Source: Macrothele yani
Taxonomy: Eukaryota > Arthropoda > Arachnida > Araneae > Macrothelidae
DNA length: 64,000 nt
Direction: 5' to 3'
Assembly: GCA_039090855.1 (NCBI GenBank)
Contig: CM077005.1
Span: 78,426,607-78,490,606, forward strand
The notes under the pieces were generated by a model. It ran no database searches. It was not told the origin of the DNA and saw nothing but the letters and a program-made list of their open reading frames with translations. Positions 54,964 through 64,000 of this stretch are shown here, piece after piece. Every line of letters begins with the position of its first letter. Within the stretch, counting starts at the first letter, position 1. Made by a program: the position numbers and the translations under genes.

Positions 54964-55714
54964 CCATTCATTAAAATAATTTTCTAACTCGAGGGCGAAA
55001 TCTCTCCAGGTCTTCTCTGATGTAGGCATGTGTTGTACAAATTTCAATCTAAATTTCTCTGGACTTAACTTATATCTTTTAAGAAGTAACCTTTTAACAT
55101 ATTCATAGTTTTTAGCATCTTCCACATTTTCTCTGGCAATCAATTGGGATATTTCGTAGGGCAAAAGTCCTATCAAATTCGCGACCCAATCTTCCCTTTT
55201 TATTTCTGCTTGTTGTGCTTGCCTTTCAAATAAAACTAAGTAAATACTTATATCACTGTCTTTTGGGTCAAATATTTTCATCAAATGACGAAGTTCCAAT
55301 CTCGGTTTATAAGAATTTCCAATTTTCTCCAAACTGCCTCCCAGCGGCTGACGTCCAGCTTCTATTTCTGAGTTTTTCAAGCTCAAATTCCATTTGTCTT
55401 TCTGTTTGTCTAAGTTTTTCAAGCTCCAATTCCATTTGTCTCTCTGTTTCTCTACGCTCACATTCCATTTGTCTTTCTGTTTCTCTACGCTCACATTCCA
55501 TTTGTCTTTCTGTTTCTCTACGCTCTTTTATACCTGCCAAAAGTTCTTTCACGAAATCCTCTTCATAATCTTCAACGTTGACAGTTTTGTTTTTTAAATC
55601 CAGAATTTTGATATTTGGCGTAACTTCTATACCCAATTCTTCCGCCAACTGCAGAAGTTCTTCTTTGCGAGCTCTTCCTAAGAAAGCCATTTCAACAATG
55701 CCGAATTTAGACAA
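54937..55714 (-). pseudogene. gypsy gag: coiled-coil N-terminus and capsid
   Basis: The start is MSKFGIVEMAFLGRARKEEL at 55714 or the internal Met nine codons on. A helical segment (KEELLQLAEELGIEVTPNIK) and a Glu/Arg-rich coiled coil follow, built on a repeated ERRETERQMEC unit (about 55560-55400). A frameshift near 55390 leads to the capsid: LMKIFDPKDSDISIYLVLFE, WVANLIGLLPYEISQLIARE, VKRLLLKRYKLSPEKFRLKF and WRDFALELENYFNEW. The frame then collapses. No CCHC knuckle is seen, so the capsid end, the nucleocapsid and the protease active site appear deleted. Confidence 0.82.
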
Positions 55715-56193
55715 GTTCTACGTGTACCCAATGTTTATTTATTATCGTATATGTGTATACGTTTACAGAAATTGTTAACAACAATATCCTACATTTACCT
55801 ATACTCTTGGCTCAAACAGTTGTTCTGAATGTACTATTTCTTGACAGAAATTATTTCCTTCTATTTAATTCCGTGCCCGGAAACTTCTAAAAAGCTTGCT
55901 TTGATATTTCATTCCTTTGGATAATTCTCTAAGAACAACAACAAAAAAAGTACTTACATAAACATCTAACGTAAGTGTAAATCGATTAGGACCTTTTTTG
56001 TTTTCTCACGAACTAATTTCGAAAAACAAGAGTCACCATCCTTTGTTCTTCCCATAACAAAGAGGAAAAAAAAATATCCCTGTCGCGTCGGTTCGTTCTC
56101 ACGCCTCACGATTTTTCAACTCATCGATTCTCACGGTTATAAAAACGCCGCCGAAGCTCGGATCTCGTCGGTGCCTCCACTTCTTTCTTTATC
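55715..56193 (-). other. gypsy 5-prime leader
   Basis: Non-coding leader between the 5-prime LTR and gag. A TGGAGGCACCGACGAG sequence about 15 bases inside the LTR could be the primer-binding site, but its offset makes this uncertain. Confidence 0.5.
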
Positions 56194-56435
56194 TGTAACA
56201 TCACAGGCACTCGATCACAACACAAAACATTTATTACTTTACTATTTTACACAAAAACATAAACTGGAATACACTCCGCGGTGCACACTAAACTTGTTGT
56301 CTTAGCCAAAGCTTGGCATGTCCTACTCCTTCAATATCTCTCACGCTACTCCCCTACATCACTCACCACACGCTCAAGTCATTAAGTGTCAATGTATCAT
56401 TCCGCACTTTTGTGCGTGGAAGTTCGTATTTTACA
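56194..56435 (-). repeat. gypsy 5-prime LTR (242 bp)
   Basis: Direct repeat of 51376-51617. About seven substitutions by eye, none in the last 85 bp. Confidence 0.95.
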
Positions 56436-56996
56436 CCATTACCCCTCCACTTCCAAAACCTTCCCTTTGCTTTATATTGCAGGGGGATTTCAGGTTCTTA
56501 CTTCTTTCCAGATGTACTGGCGTCGAGAATCACTTGTTCGCGAAAATCTTGAAGCATCTATGAAGAGCGCATATCCCCACTACTCAGATGCTCAATTGCG
56601 GTATTACCTACTCCAGGCTAATTGAGTTCTTTTTATGGCAACGGGTAAGGGGCGATTCAGTATGCTAGGTCTCCTGGCATACTGTCGTGTTTCGCGATGC
56701 CTGAATACAACCCACCTTGATACAGATCTTCCTGTTGCCGAGCTGCCATATGCGTCTATTGCGCTTTACAGTTAGGGCTACATACCTGTCATCCTCAGCT
56801 GTTGTAGACTCTGGTCGATCTTGGGATATCCGTATAGTGCATGTTCCTGTATCTTAAAACTATCAGCATACCCTTTATATGACATTTTCGAGCACATTCA
56901 TAAATCTGGAAACCTGTGCATGACTTTGACAATCTTCCATTCCCCTTATTGCTCTCCACCTCTGACTGTCATTTAAACGGCTGAATCGTGAGGACA
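56436..56996 (-). pseudogene. Tc1-like transposase, N-terminal part before the gypsy insertion
   Basis: It starts MSSRFSRLNDSQRWRAIRGM at 56996, with the first helix-turn-helix (EDCQSHAQVSRFMNVLENV). A stop-rich middle (ALTVKRNRRIWQLGNRKIC) follows, then LFIDASRFS (first catalytic block, FSDESRFS with changes) and DSRRQYIWKEVRT. It ends GVM, directly at the gypsy LTR. The next residues of the family (VW-DMIDG) are found after the other LTR at 51375. Confidence 0.72.
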
Positions 56997-57030
56997 TTTG
57001 GAACAAAAATTGCAAAGAAAACAGCAATCA

Positions 57031-57365
57031 GGGTAAGCTATATTGCGAGTGAAAGGCATGCGGTTGGTGAGCTTCTTTTAAAGTTTTCCCTGTTTTTGCA
57101 TATTCAGTGTTGCATCAGAATATTTTCATAGGGTTTCACTGTTCACTGAATAATCACTTATGTGCGTGCTAATCGTAACTAAAAGATTCTATTTCATTAA
57201 AAAACATACACGAAAACTTGGGACTTGCTAAATTAATCCCCCTCCCCTCCTCAGTGTGTTGATAAATGAAGCCTCTTTGCTTGCGGGTATGAAGCGACAC
57301 TCCATCTCAGTCATTGGCTGTCTTTTCCAAAGTACCCACACTGTAACTTAACAAGCATTTTTGCA
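57031..57365. other. No gene seen
   Basis: Spacer between the Tc1 relic and the satellite. Confidence 0.35.
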
Positions 57366-60295
57366 AGGTGCATTTCACCAGCCCCCCCCCCCCCCCCCAC
57401 ACACACACACCACCGAATTTTTTAATTTTTCAGACACCATTCGTTGTTTGTACCACGTATGAACCGGAATGAACTCGTTTTTTTTCGTTTGAACCGCAAT
57501 AGTTTTGGAGATATTTAAAAAACAAAGGGGGGGGGGCTGGTGAAACGATAGCCCCCCACCACGGAATTTTTAAATTTTTTTTTGCACCATTCGTTCGTAC
57601 CACGTATGAACCGGAATGAACTCAATTTTTTTCGTTTGAACCGCATTAGTTTCTGAGTTATTTAAAAAACAAAGTGGAGGGACTGGTGAAATAGTACCCC
57701 CAAAAATGGAAATTTCAAATTTCAGCAAAGCCATTCGTTAATAAATCGTATGAACCGGAATGAACTCCATTTTCATCGTTTGAACCGCAATAGTTTTTGA
57801 GCTATTTAACAAATAACATTGAGAATTTCATATAAATATAGGAGGCCGACCATTTCATCACCCCCCCCATGGAAATTCAAATTTTCAAAATAGCCATTCG
57901 TTAGTAAATCGTATGAACCGGAATGAACTCCATTTTTATCGTTTGAACCGCAATAGTTTTTGAGATATTTAAAAAATAATATTGAGAATTTGCATATATA
58001 CAGAGTGACCGATCATTTCACCAGCCCCCCCCCATAGAAATTCAAAATTTCAAAATAGCCATCCGTTAGCAAATCATATGAACCGAAAAGAACTCCATTT
58101 TCATCATTTGAACCACAATAGTTTTTGAGATATTTAAAAATAATGTTAACAGGCCTACCATTTCACCCCCCCCATCATGGAAATTCAAAATTCCGAAATA
58201 GCCATTCGTTAGTAAATCGTATGAACAGGAATGAACTCCATTTTTATCGTTTGAACCGCAATAGTTTTTGAAATATTTAATAAATAATACAATTTACATA
58301 TACGCACAGAGACCGACCATTTTACCCCCCCCCCCCAAGGAAATTCAAAATTTCAAAATAGCCATTTGTTAGTAAATCATATGAACTGAAAAGAACTCCA
58401 TTTTCATCGTTTGAACCGCAATAGTTTTTGAGATATTTAAAAAAGAATGTTCAAGGCCTACCATTTCACCCCCTCCCCCTCATTATGGAAATTCAAAATT
58501 CCGAAATAGCCATTCGTTAGTAAATCGTATTAACAGGAATGAACTCTATTTTTATCGCTTGAACCGCAATGGTTTTTGAGATATTTAAAAAATAATATTG
58601 AGAATTTGAATATATACAGAGAGACCGACAATTTCACCAGCCCCCCCCCCCCCACCACCACCACCACCATGGAAATTAAAAATTTAAAAACAGCCATTCG
58701 TTGGCAAATTGTATGAACCGAAAAGAACTCCATTTCCACCGTTTGAACAGCAACAGTTTTTGAGGTATTTAAAAAAGAATGTTTAAATACCTCAAAATTT
58801 CACCCCCCCCCCCGCCTCATCATGGAAATTCAAAATTCCGAAATAGCTATTGGTTAGTAAATCGTATGAACAGGAAAGAACTCCATTTTTATCGTTTGAA
58901 CCGCAATAGTTTTTGAGATATTTAAAAAATAATATTGAGAATTTACATACAGACTCAGAGACCGACCATTTCACCAGCCCCCCCCCGCCCCCATGGAAAT
59001 TCAAAATTTCAAAATAGCCATTCGTTAGTAAATCGTATGAACCGGAATGAACTCCATTTTCATCGTTTGAACCGCAATACGTTTTGAGATATTTAAAATA
59101 TAATATTGAGAATTTGCATATATACAGAGAGACCGACCATTTACCCCCCCCCCATGGAAATTCAAAATTTCAAAATGGCCATTCGTTAGCAAATCGTATG
59201 AACTGAAAAGAACTCCATTTTCACCGTTTGAACCGTAATAGTTTTTGAGATATTTTAAAAATAATGTTAACAGGCCTACCATTTTACCGCCCCCCTTCTC
59301 CATGAAGTTTCAAAATTATAAAATAGCCATTCGTTAGTAAATCGTATAAACAGGAATGAACTCCTTTTTTGTCGTTTGAACCGCAACTGTTTTTGAAATA
59401 TTTAATAAACAATATTGAGAATTTACATAACACACACAGAGACCGACCATTTCACCCCCCCCCATGGAAATTCAAAATTTCAAAATAACCATTCGTTAGT
59501 AAATCGTATGAACCGGAATGAACTCCATTTTCATCGCTTGAACCACAATAGTTTTTGAGATATTTAAAAAAGAATGTTACAGGCCTACCATTTCACCCCC
59601 ACCCCCACCCCCACCCCCACCCCCCACCCCCATCACGGAAATTCAAAATTCCGAAATAGCCATTCTTTAGTAAATCGTATGAACCGGAATGAACTCCATT
59701 TTCATCGTTTGAACTGCAATACTTTTTGAAATATTAAAAAAATAATATTGAGAATTTGCATATATACAGAAAGATCGACCCCCCCCCCCATGGAAATTCA
59801 AAATTTCAAAATAGCCATTCGTTAGCAAATCGTATGAACCGAGGGAAATCCATTTTCATCGTTTGAACCGCAATAGTTTTTGAGAACAAAATAACTATTG
59901 AGAACTTATGTGTATATTCGAGACCGACCATCCCCCTCAACCTCTCTCTCTCTCACCATGTAAATTCAAAATTTCAAGATAGTCATTCGTTAGTAAATGG
60001 TGTGAACCGTAACAAACGCCATTTTCATAGTTTGAATGGCAATAGTTTTGGAGATGTTTAAAAAAGAATGTTAGTAGCCCACGATTTCACCTGCCTCCCC
60101 CCCAAAAAAAACCCTGGACATTTCCTATTTCGGGATAGCTATTCGTTAGCATGGTGTGATAGCATGGTGTAAACCGTAAAGACTTCCTTCTTCATTGTTC
60201 GAATATCGATAGTTTTTGAGATATTTGTAACAAGGATAATGGATGATAATGAAGAAGTAATTTGTTTTGCACAAAGTCTTTCATTCGTTCCTGTC
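57366..60295 (+). repeat. Satellite of about 18 units with C-tracts, two unit types partly alternating
   Basis: Units of roughly 140-185 bp share CATGGAAATTCAAAATTTC, AGCCATTCGTTAGTAAATCG, TATGAACCGGAATGAACTCC and CGTTTGAACCGCAATAG. The landmark CCATTCGTT recurs about 18 times. One unit type has GAGAATTTGCATATATACAG and the other AAGAATGTTAACAGGCCTAC before the C-tract; they partly alternate. The C-tracts run from 7 to about 17. Confidence 0.92.
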
Positions 60296-60364
60296 ATTAG
60301 CTGAAAGAACTCCCCATTTCTAGCTTTGAACCGCAGCAGTTGAAAAGACATTCCAAAAACAATG

Positions 60365-62640
60365 TGACGTTGCTTTATTAGGTATCGAGGACTAGTACAC
60401 AGGAAAACGGAAAATACATGGCATGATAAAACAATTAAGAATAACGGTACTGGATGAGCAGCAAGCACAAAGCACTCTGTAAAAGTCAATCAGGACATAC
60501 AAAGATCAACGAAGCTGAACGAGCAGCACAAGGCAATCTGTGATAGGCGAAGCACACTGGAACAATTACTGAGCAGAAGGAACGACGGACATGGAGATGG
60601 AGAATACATCGAACTGGAGGCGGCTTTTCATGCTCCGGGGGCAGCATGAAAAGCAGAAAACGAGGTGCAACAGATAACACTTGCAAAGATAGCATGGTGT
60701 AGGTAACAGCACGGGGCAAATTAGCATGAGGCAAAGCAATAACGGTAAGTATCTGGCGAGATGAGTCACACTCGATGAGCAAGTAACGTAGCACAACAGT
60801 AGAAGGTATGCTGAGGCACATCGCATGACATAAGACAAATACTCTACGAGACAGGAAAAACAAATCCACGGAGCACCTGAAAAACCTAACTGGGTGCGAA
60901 CAGCAACATAGGGCAGCAATCCAGGACAGTGACGAAAGGTATAAGAGGAGAATCGCGCATAACAATGCACACAGGAAGAAGCTCTGTGAACAAAACGATG
61001 TGACGGGTTCACGGAAGTAGACACCGGGCGGATGTTTGAAAGAACCGAGATGAGGAGAAAACATGGCGGTACATAGGATACAACGGAAAGAAAAAAGGTT
61101 GGGTACAACGCATAATAGAAACATGCAAAGGAGTAAGACGGAACAGCAGCAAGGCAAAGACGGCAGGAAGCGAAATATCATGCAAGAGCAGACAAAAGCT
61201 AATCGGTCAGAACCAGATCAATGAGGCGATTTTGAGCATCACCAAGGTAGCAATTAAGAAAACTGTAAAACGGAATATCTCAGGGGTAAGATCTCGTGAG
61301 GTCAGCGAAAACTTGGAGGAAGCAGCGAGTATCCTCGATCATATTCGAGTAATCAGCTGGATCATGTGAGTCAAGAAGGTGATCCAAAGCAGCGTCACAA
61401 AAAGAGGCAAAGAACAAGGTCGCCTCCAAGCTGTCCCTGGGTAATCTTCGAATACCCAGGGACAGCTTGGAGGCGAGCGACAATTGCAGTGGAAACAGAG
61501 GGAGAACCTATAAGTTCGGCAAAAGCAGCAGCAGTAGAATCAGGAGCGCAACCTGAAGAACGATTAAGGGAAGGTTGAGCGACCGCGGTTCGCTTAGTAC
61601 GAGTCTTTCGATTAGAGCGACGACGGCGCTTCTTATTAGAAGCAGTAGCAACATGGACGTGGTGATGAAGCAGAGCAGACGATGAAGAAGAAGTAACCGA
61701 CAGCGAGTGAGAAGTCTGACAAGGAAGATCTGGATCATGTGCGGATAACGCAAGCAAAGAGGCAACTGATAGGGCAACAGGAGCTGGTGAAGGTGAGGCT
61801 TCACACAAATCCAGAAGAGTAGCTGTGCTGAAAAGCGGGGACCGATCACGGGACCAGCAATCGAAAGGAAGGCAACAACACTAGAGGCATCAGAAGAGCT
61901 CGGAGAAGGCGAAACGGACGGAGAGCACACCGGAGTACTGGAACGGCTGAGTAAAAGATGAGCGCCTGAGGGTGGCGAAGCTGACGTACACAGCGGAGAT
62001 GATGGAGCAGAAAATCCCGGGGTTGGGATTGACGAGGTGACTTGCGAAAACAAAGAAGGCAGCACCTGAGCAGGCGGAGAAAGGTCGGCAACGGGATGTG
62101 ACAAAGCACAGACAACAGACGCGAAGAAGAAAGCAAGACAGACGAAGGCACCGAATCAGGAGCAGTAGATCCAGATGTATCCACAGCAGGCGACGCTAGT
62201 GGAGAAGAAAAAGACCTACAGAGGAAGGCAACGACAATCGAGATGGAGACTAAGAAGGTGGAAGCGAAACAAGCGAAGGCGTGGTGACCGGAAGTGAAGA
62301 AGGGAGTTCTGTGATGGGCACTTCTGCAGCCGTTCAGGAAGAACAAGAAGAGGTGAACTGACACTGCGAGCGATGATGACCAGGCGTTTTACATGAGAAG
62401 CAATGATACGCAGTGAACACATTTATAACGACGTTGTGATGAACACAAAGAACCTGGAAAGCAGTGGGGCATGAAGTAATGGAGTCCATATCAGGGAAGA
62501 GAACTAAGGCTTGGCGTCGGAAGCCTAAATAAGGACGATCACCTTTATCGGCGGGAAGCGTGCGAATAACACCAACAATGCGCCCACACCGAGAAAGAAA
62601 TGCACGCAAAACCGTCGTCGGGGCTTACGTTTGCAAACGG
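60365..62640 (-). mobile_element. LINE fragment with ORF1 and 3-prime region but no visible ORF2
   Basis: The minus strand carries a diverged relative of the 7.1-kb LINE's ORF1, followed by about 0.9 kb of pyrimidine-rich sequence and AATAAAGC near 60380. Neither endonuclease nor RT motifs were found between ORF1 and the 3-prime end. Confidence 0.65.
61280..62609 (-). pseudogene. LINE ORF1-like protein (zinc knuckle)
   Basis: The N-terminal part reads CGRIVGVIRTLPADKGDRPY and FRRQALVLFPDMDSITSC, then a CCHC knuckle CFSCKTPGHHRSQC at about 62400. This is collinear with ORF1 of the LINE at 7123 (GRVVGVTKILPA, CFRCKGEGHLASAC). A Ser/Pro/Leu-rich middle spreads over two frames (62364-61395). The end, RDSLEATLFFASFCDAALDH to QVFADLTRSYP at 61280, corresponds to the other ORF1's terminal helical segment. 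Frameshifts break it. A short inverted repeat (about 61427-61475, CTCCAAGCTGTCCCTGG region) lies near the C-terminal part. Confidence 0.68.
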
Positions 62641-62644
62641 AGGA

Positions 62645-63290
62645 CTTTGCTATGACATTTGGTACAGTTCAAACTGTGGTTACGAAGACACTGCAATATC
62701 GGAAATCATGTTTAAAATTAATCCCGCGGATGCTGACTGACCACCATAAGGAAGAATGTATGGGTTGGAGTTTGAACCACTTGCTGCGTTACAAAGCAGA
62801 GGGTAATTAATGCATTTATATCGCGCATAGTGGCAGGTGACGAATCGCGGTGCCACCACTTTGAGCCATCCAGCAAGCTAGCGAGCATGCAATGGAAACA
62901 TCCCGGGTCACCAAAACACATAAAATTCAAGTCACAGGACTCCGCCGGTGAGGTTATGCTGACCGCATTTTTTAACCATGAAGGGCTTTTGTTGGTGGAC
63001 TTTAAAGAGCCTCACGTGAACAGCAATGCCAACCACTACATCGACACAGTGGACAAGCTGCATAAAGCCATCAAGAATGGGTGACCTGGCATGCTTTCGC
63101 GTGGTGTGATTCTATTGCACACAATATGCAGGATGCGTTAGCACGGAAAGGGTGAGAGGTTCTGCACCACCCAACCTATAGCCCGGATCTGTCAATATGT
63201 GACTTTCATGTTGACAGATCCAAATGGTTCAAGGAGAAACTAAAGTTCTTCTTCGCAGACGGTATGCGTCGTCTTTCCATGCAATAGGAT
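62645..63290 (+). pseudogene. mariner transposase relic, C-terminal two thirds
   Basis: Motifs in order are PRMLTDHHKEECMGWSLNHL, VAGDESRCHHFEPSSK (first catalytic Asp, usually TGDETWVHHFEP), WKHPGSPKHIKFK, GEVMLTAFFNHEGLLLVDF, a degraded second block (CDSIAHN for HDNARPH) and HPTYSPDLSICDFHV. The last corresponds to YSPDLSPCDFHLF, whose final Asp is the third catalytic residue in DD34D mariners. The frame is open at 62830-63084 and shifts afterwards. The N-terminal DNA-binding half is missing; the upstream boundary coincides with the LINE fragment. Confidence 0.78.
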
Positions 63291-63348
63291 GCGTGTTAAT
63301 TCTGCCACACCTGCGGATGTAACTCTTCGTTCGTTTATATATATATGT

Positions 63349-63727
63349 ATCATCATCATCATTGTCAACTGTTATGAATCCATTACTGGATGAAGGTCTC
63401 CCCAAGTTTCTTCCACAATTGTCTGTCTTGAGCGTGTCTCCTCGATGACACACCGGCATGCTTTCGAATTTCTTCCATCAATCTCCCATAGGGTCTTCTT
63501 CTGGGTCTTTTCCTGCCTCTCGAAATTCATTCTAAAATTTCGGTTTTCCGTCGGTCGTCCGTTGTTCTAGCAACATGTCATGCTCTTACCATTTCAGTGA
63601 TTTCATTGTGGTCATGATGTCAACTCCTGTCGTTTTCCTTATCCATGAGTTCCTCTGCTTATCTTTCCTGGTTACACCAAGCATGATTCTCTCCAGGGTT
63701 TTTGCGCTGCCTGCAGTCTTTGTTTTG
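63349..63727 (-). mobile_element. RTE LINE 3-prime fragment
   Basis: It starts at the (ATC)n tail (63349-63362). The antisense sequence matches the last ~370 bp of the RTE copies (GTCAAC-GTTAT-AATCC-TACTGGA..., then the GRPYGRL and TRQDKK-type regions) with clear divergence. It ends abruptly at the start of the next repeat. Confidence 0.8.
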
Positions 63728-64000
63728 TCTTTTTTACGCTTTCCAACCGTAGGTTGAAGAAGCGTATATGCTTTAGCTTTTTCCGTCCGTCTGTCCGTTC
63801 ATCTGTTGGCACGATAACTCACGTAAAAATGGTCCGATTTCGATGAAATTTTAGTATGTGGTAGGGGACCACCTGGGGACAAATCCTATGGTAAATGGAC
63901 AAAATGGGGTCAAAGGTTAGGACACAGGAGCGGGATCTATTCCATAGCCCTTATGCATCATAACCTACGTAAAAATGCTTCGATTGCGACAAAACTTTAT
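63728..64000 (+). repeat. Start of another ~145-bp tandem repeat tract
   Basis: The same header as at 34575 (TTTTTTACGCTTTCCAACCG, then GAAGAAGCGTATATGCT and CCGTCCGTCTGTCCG) is followed by the first ~145-bp unit and part of a second, running off the window. Confidence 0.9.

Larger units (their letters stand above)
51376..56435 (-). mobile_element. Ty3/gypsy LTR retrotransposon with integrase upstream of RT
   Basis: The element is 5.06 kb long, with 242-bp LTRs (TGTAA...TTACA on the plus strand) differing at about seven positions by eye. The minus-strand order is gag, protease remnant, integrase, reverse transcriptase, RNase H. A purine tract (GGAGGGAGGTGGGGT) abuts the 3-prime LTR at 51618. 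It inserted into a Tc1 transposase gene with a 4-bp duplication (ATGG/ATAG on the minus strand, one mismatch). Confidence 0.92.
50631..57030 (-). mobile_element. Tc1-like element split by the gypsy insertion
   Basis: Tc1 coding segments run from about 56996 to 56436 and resume from 51375 to about 50830 on the minus strand. The candidate left terminal repeat CACTGGTGATCATAAATTAA begins after a TA at 50629-50630. The right terminal repeat could not be paired, so the right boundary is approximate. Confidence 0.75.

Noticed and set aside
57366..60295. ORFs across the satellite as a repeat protein
   Set aside because: They are short, occur on both strands and are interrupted in each unit. The regular spacing is explained by the DNA repeat.
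60486..61181. Cys/Leu-rich 231-codon ORF on the minus strand as a novel gene
   Set aside because: It lies in the pyrimidine-rich 3-prime region of the ORF1-type LINE fragment, overlaps another open frame of the same composition and has no recognisable domain.

Overview
The window is eukaryotic nuclear DNA: AT-rich, with spliced exons, tRNA-derived SINEs, satellites and many broken transposons. I see no prokaryotic feature. The transposon mix (several mariner and Tc1-like families, RTE/BovB-type and RTEX-type LINEs, a Penelope-like element, a Ty3/gypsy element, ZMYM-type hAT) fits an invertebrate. I would guess an arthropod, perhaps a chelicerate, but the sequence does not prove it.

The only clear host gene is a fasciclin (FAS1) domain gene on the + strand. 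One exon (5271-5436) encodes the first half of a FAS1 domain. A phase-compatible exon starting at 37522 encodes the second half. The ~32.1 kb between them reads as one intron swollen by repeats.

Layout. 0.2-5 kb: SINE, Tc1 relic, 1.1 kb foldback element directly abutting a Tc1 element. 5.3 kb: FAS1 exon 1. 5.8 kb: mariner relic. 7.1-15.0 kb: a nearly complete L1/Tx1-like LINE that split a SINE. 16-19 kb: mariner and hAT relics with a second SINE family. 19.2-24.1 kb: a three-level nest (TRIM-like LTR element inside an RTEX-like LINE inside an RTE relic). 24.2-27.4 kb: RTE copy. 27.9-31.9 kb: Penelope-like element with an inverted terminal copy, interrupted by a Tc1 element. 32.9-34.5 kb: Tc1 element with clear TIRs. 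34.6-37.3 kb: ~145-bp tandem repeats with larger units, interrupted by a TTAA-flanked MITE. 37.5 kb: FAS1 exon 2. 38.4-43.7 kb: SINE, RTE copy with an 800-codon ORF, mariner relic. 43.7-50.6 kb: mostly unremarkable AT-rich DNA with SINEs and a Tc1 relic. 50.6-57.0 kb: Tc1 relic split by a complete gypsy-type element. 57.4-60.3 kb: satellite with C-tracts. 60.4-62.6 kb: LINE fragment with ORF1 but no visible ORF2. 62.6-64 kb: mariner relic, RTE tail, start of another ~145-bp repeat tract.

The most unusual items are: (1) a 501-bp TRIM-like element whose two 179-bp LTRs each carry a tRNA-like sequence with good A and B boxes, with PBS, PPT and a 5-bp target duplication; (2) a Ty3/gypsy element whose integrase lies upstream of reverse transcriptase; (3) several nested insertions where the uninterrupted target can be recognised within the window itself.
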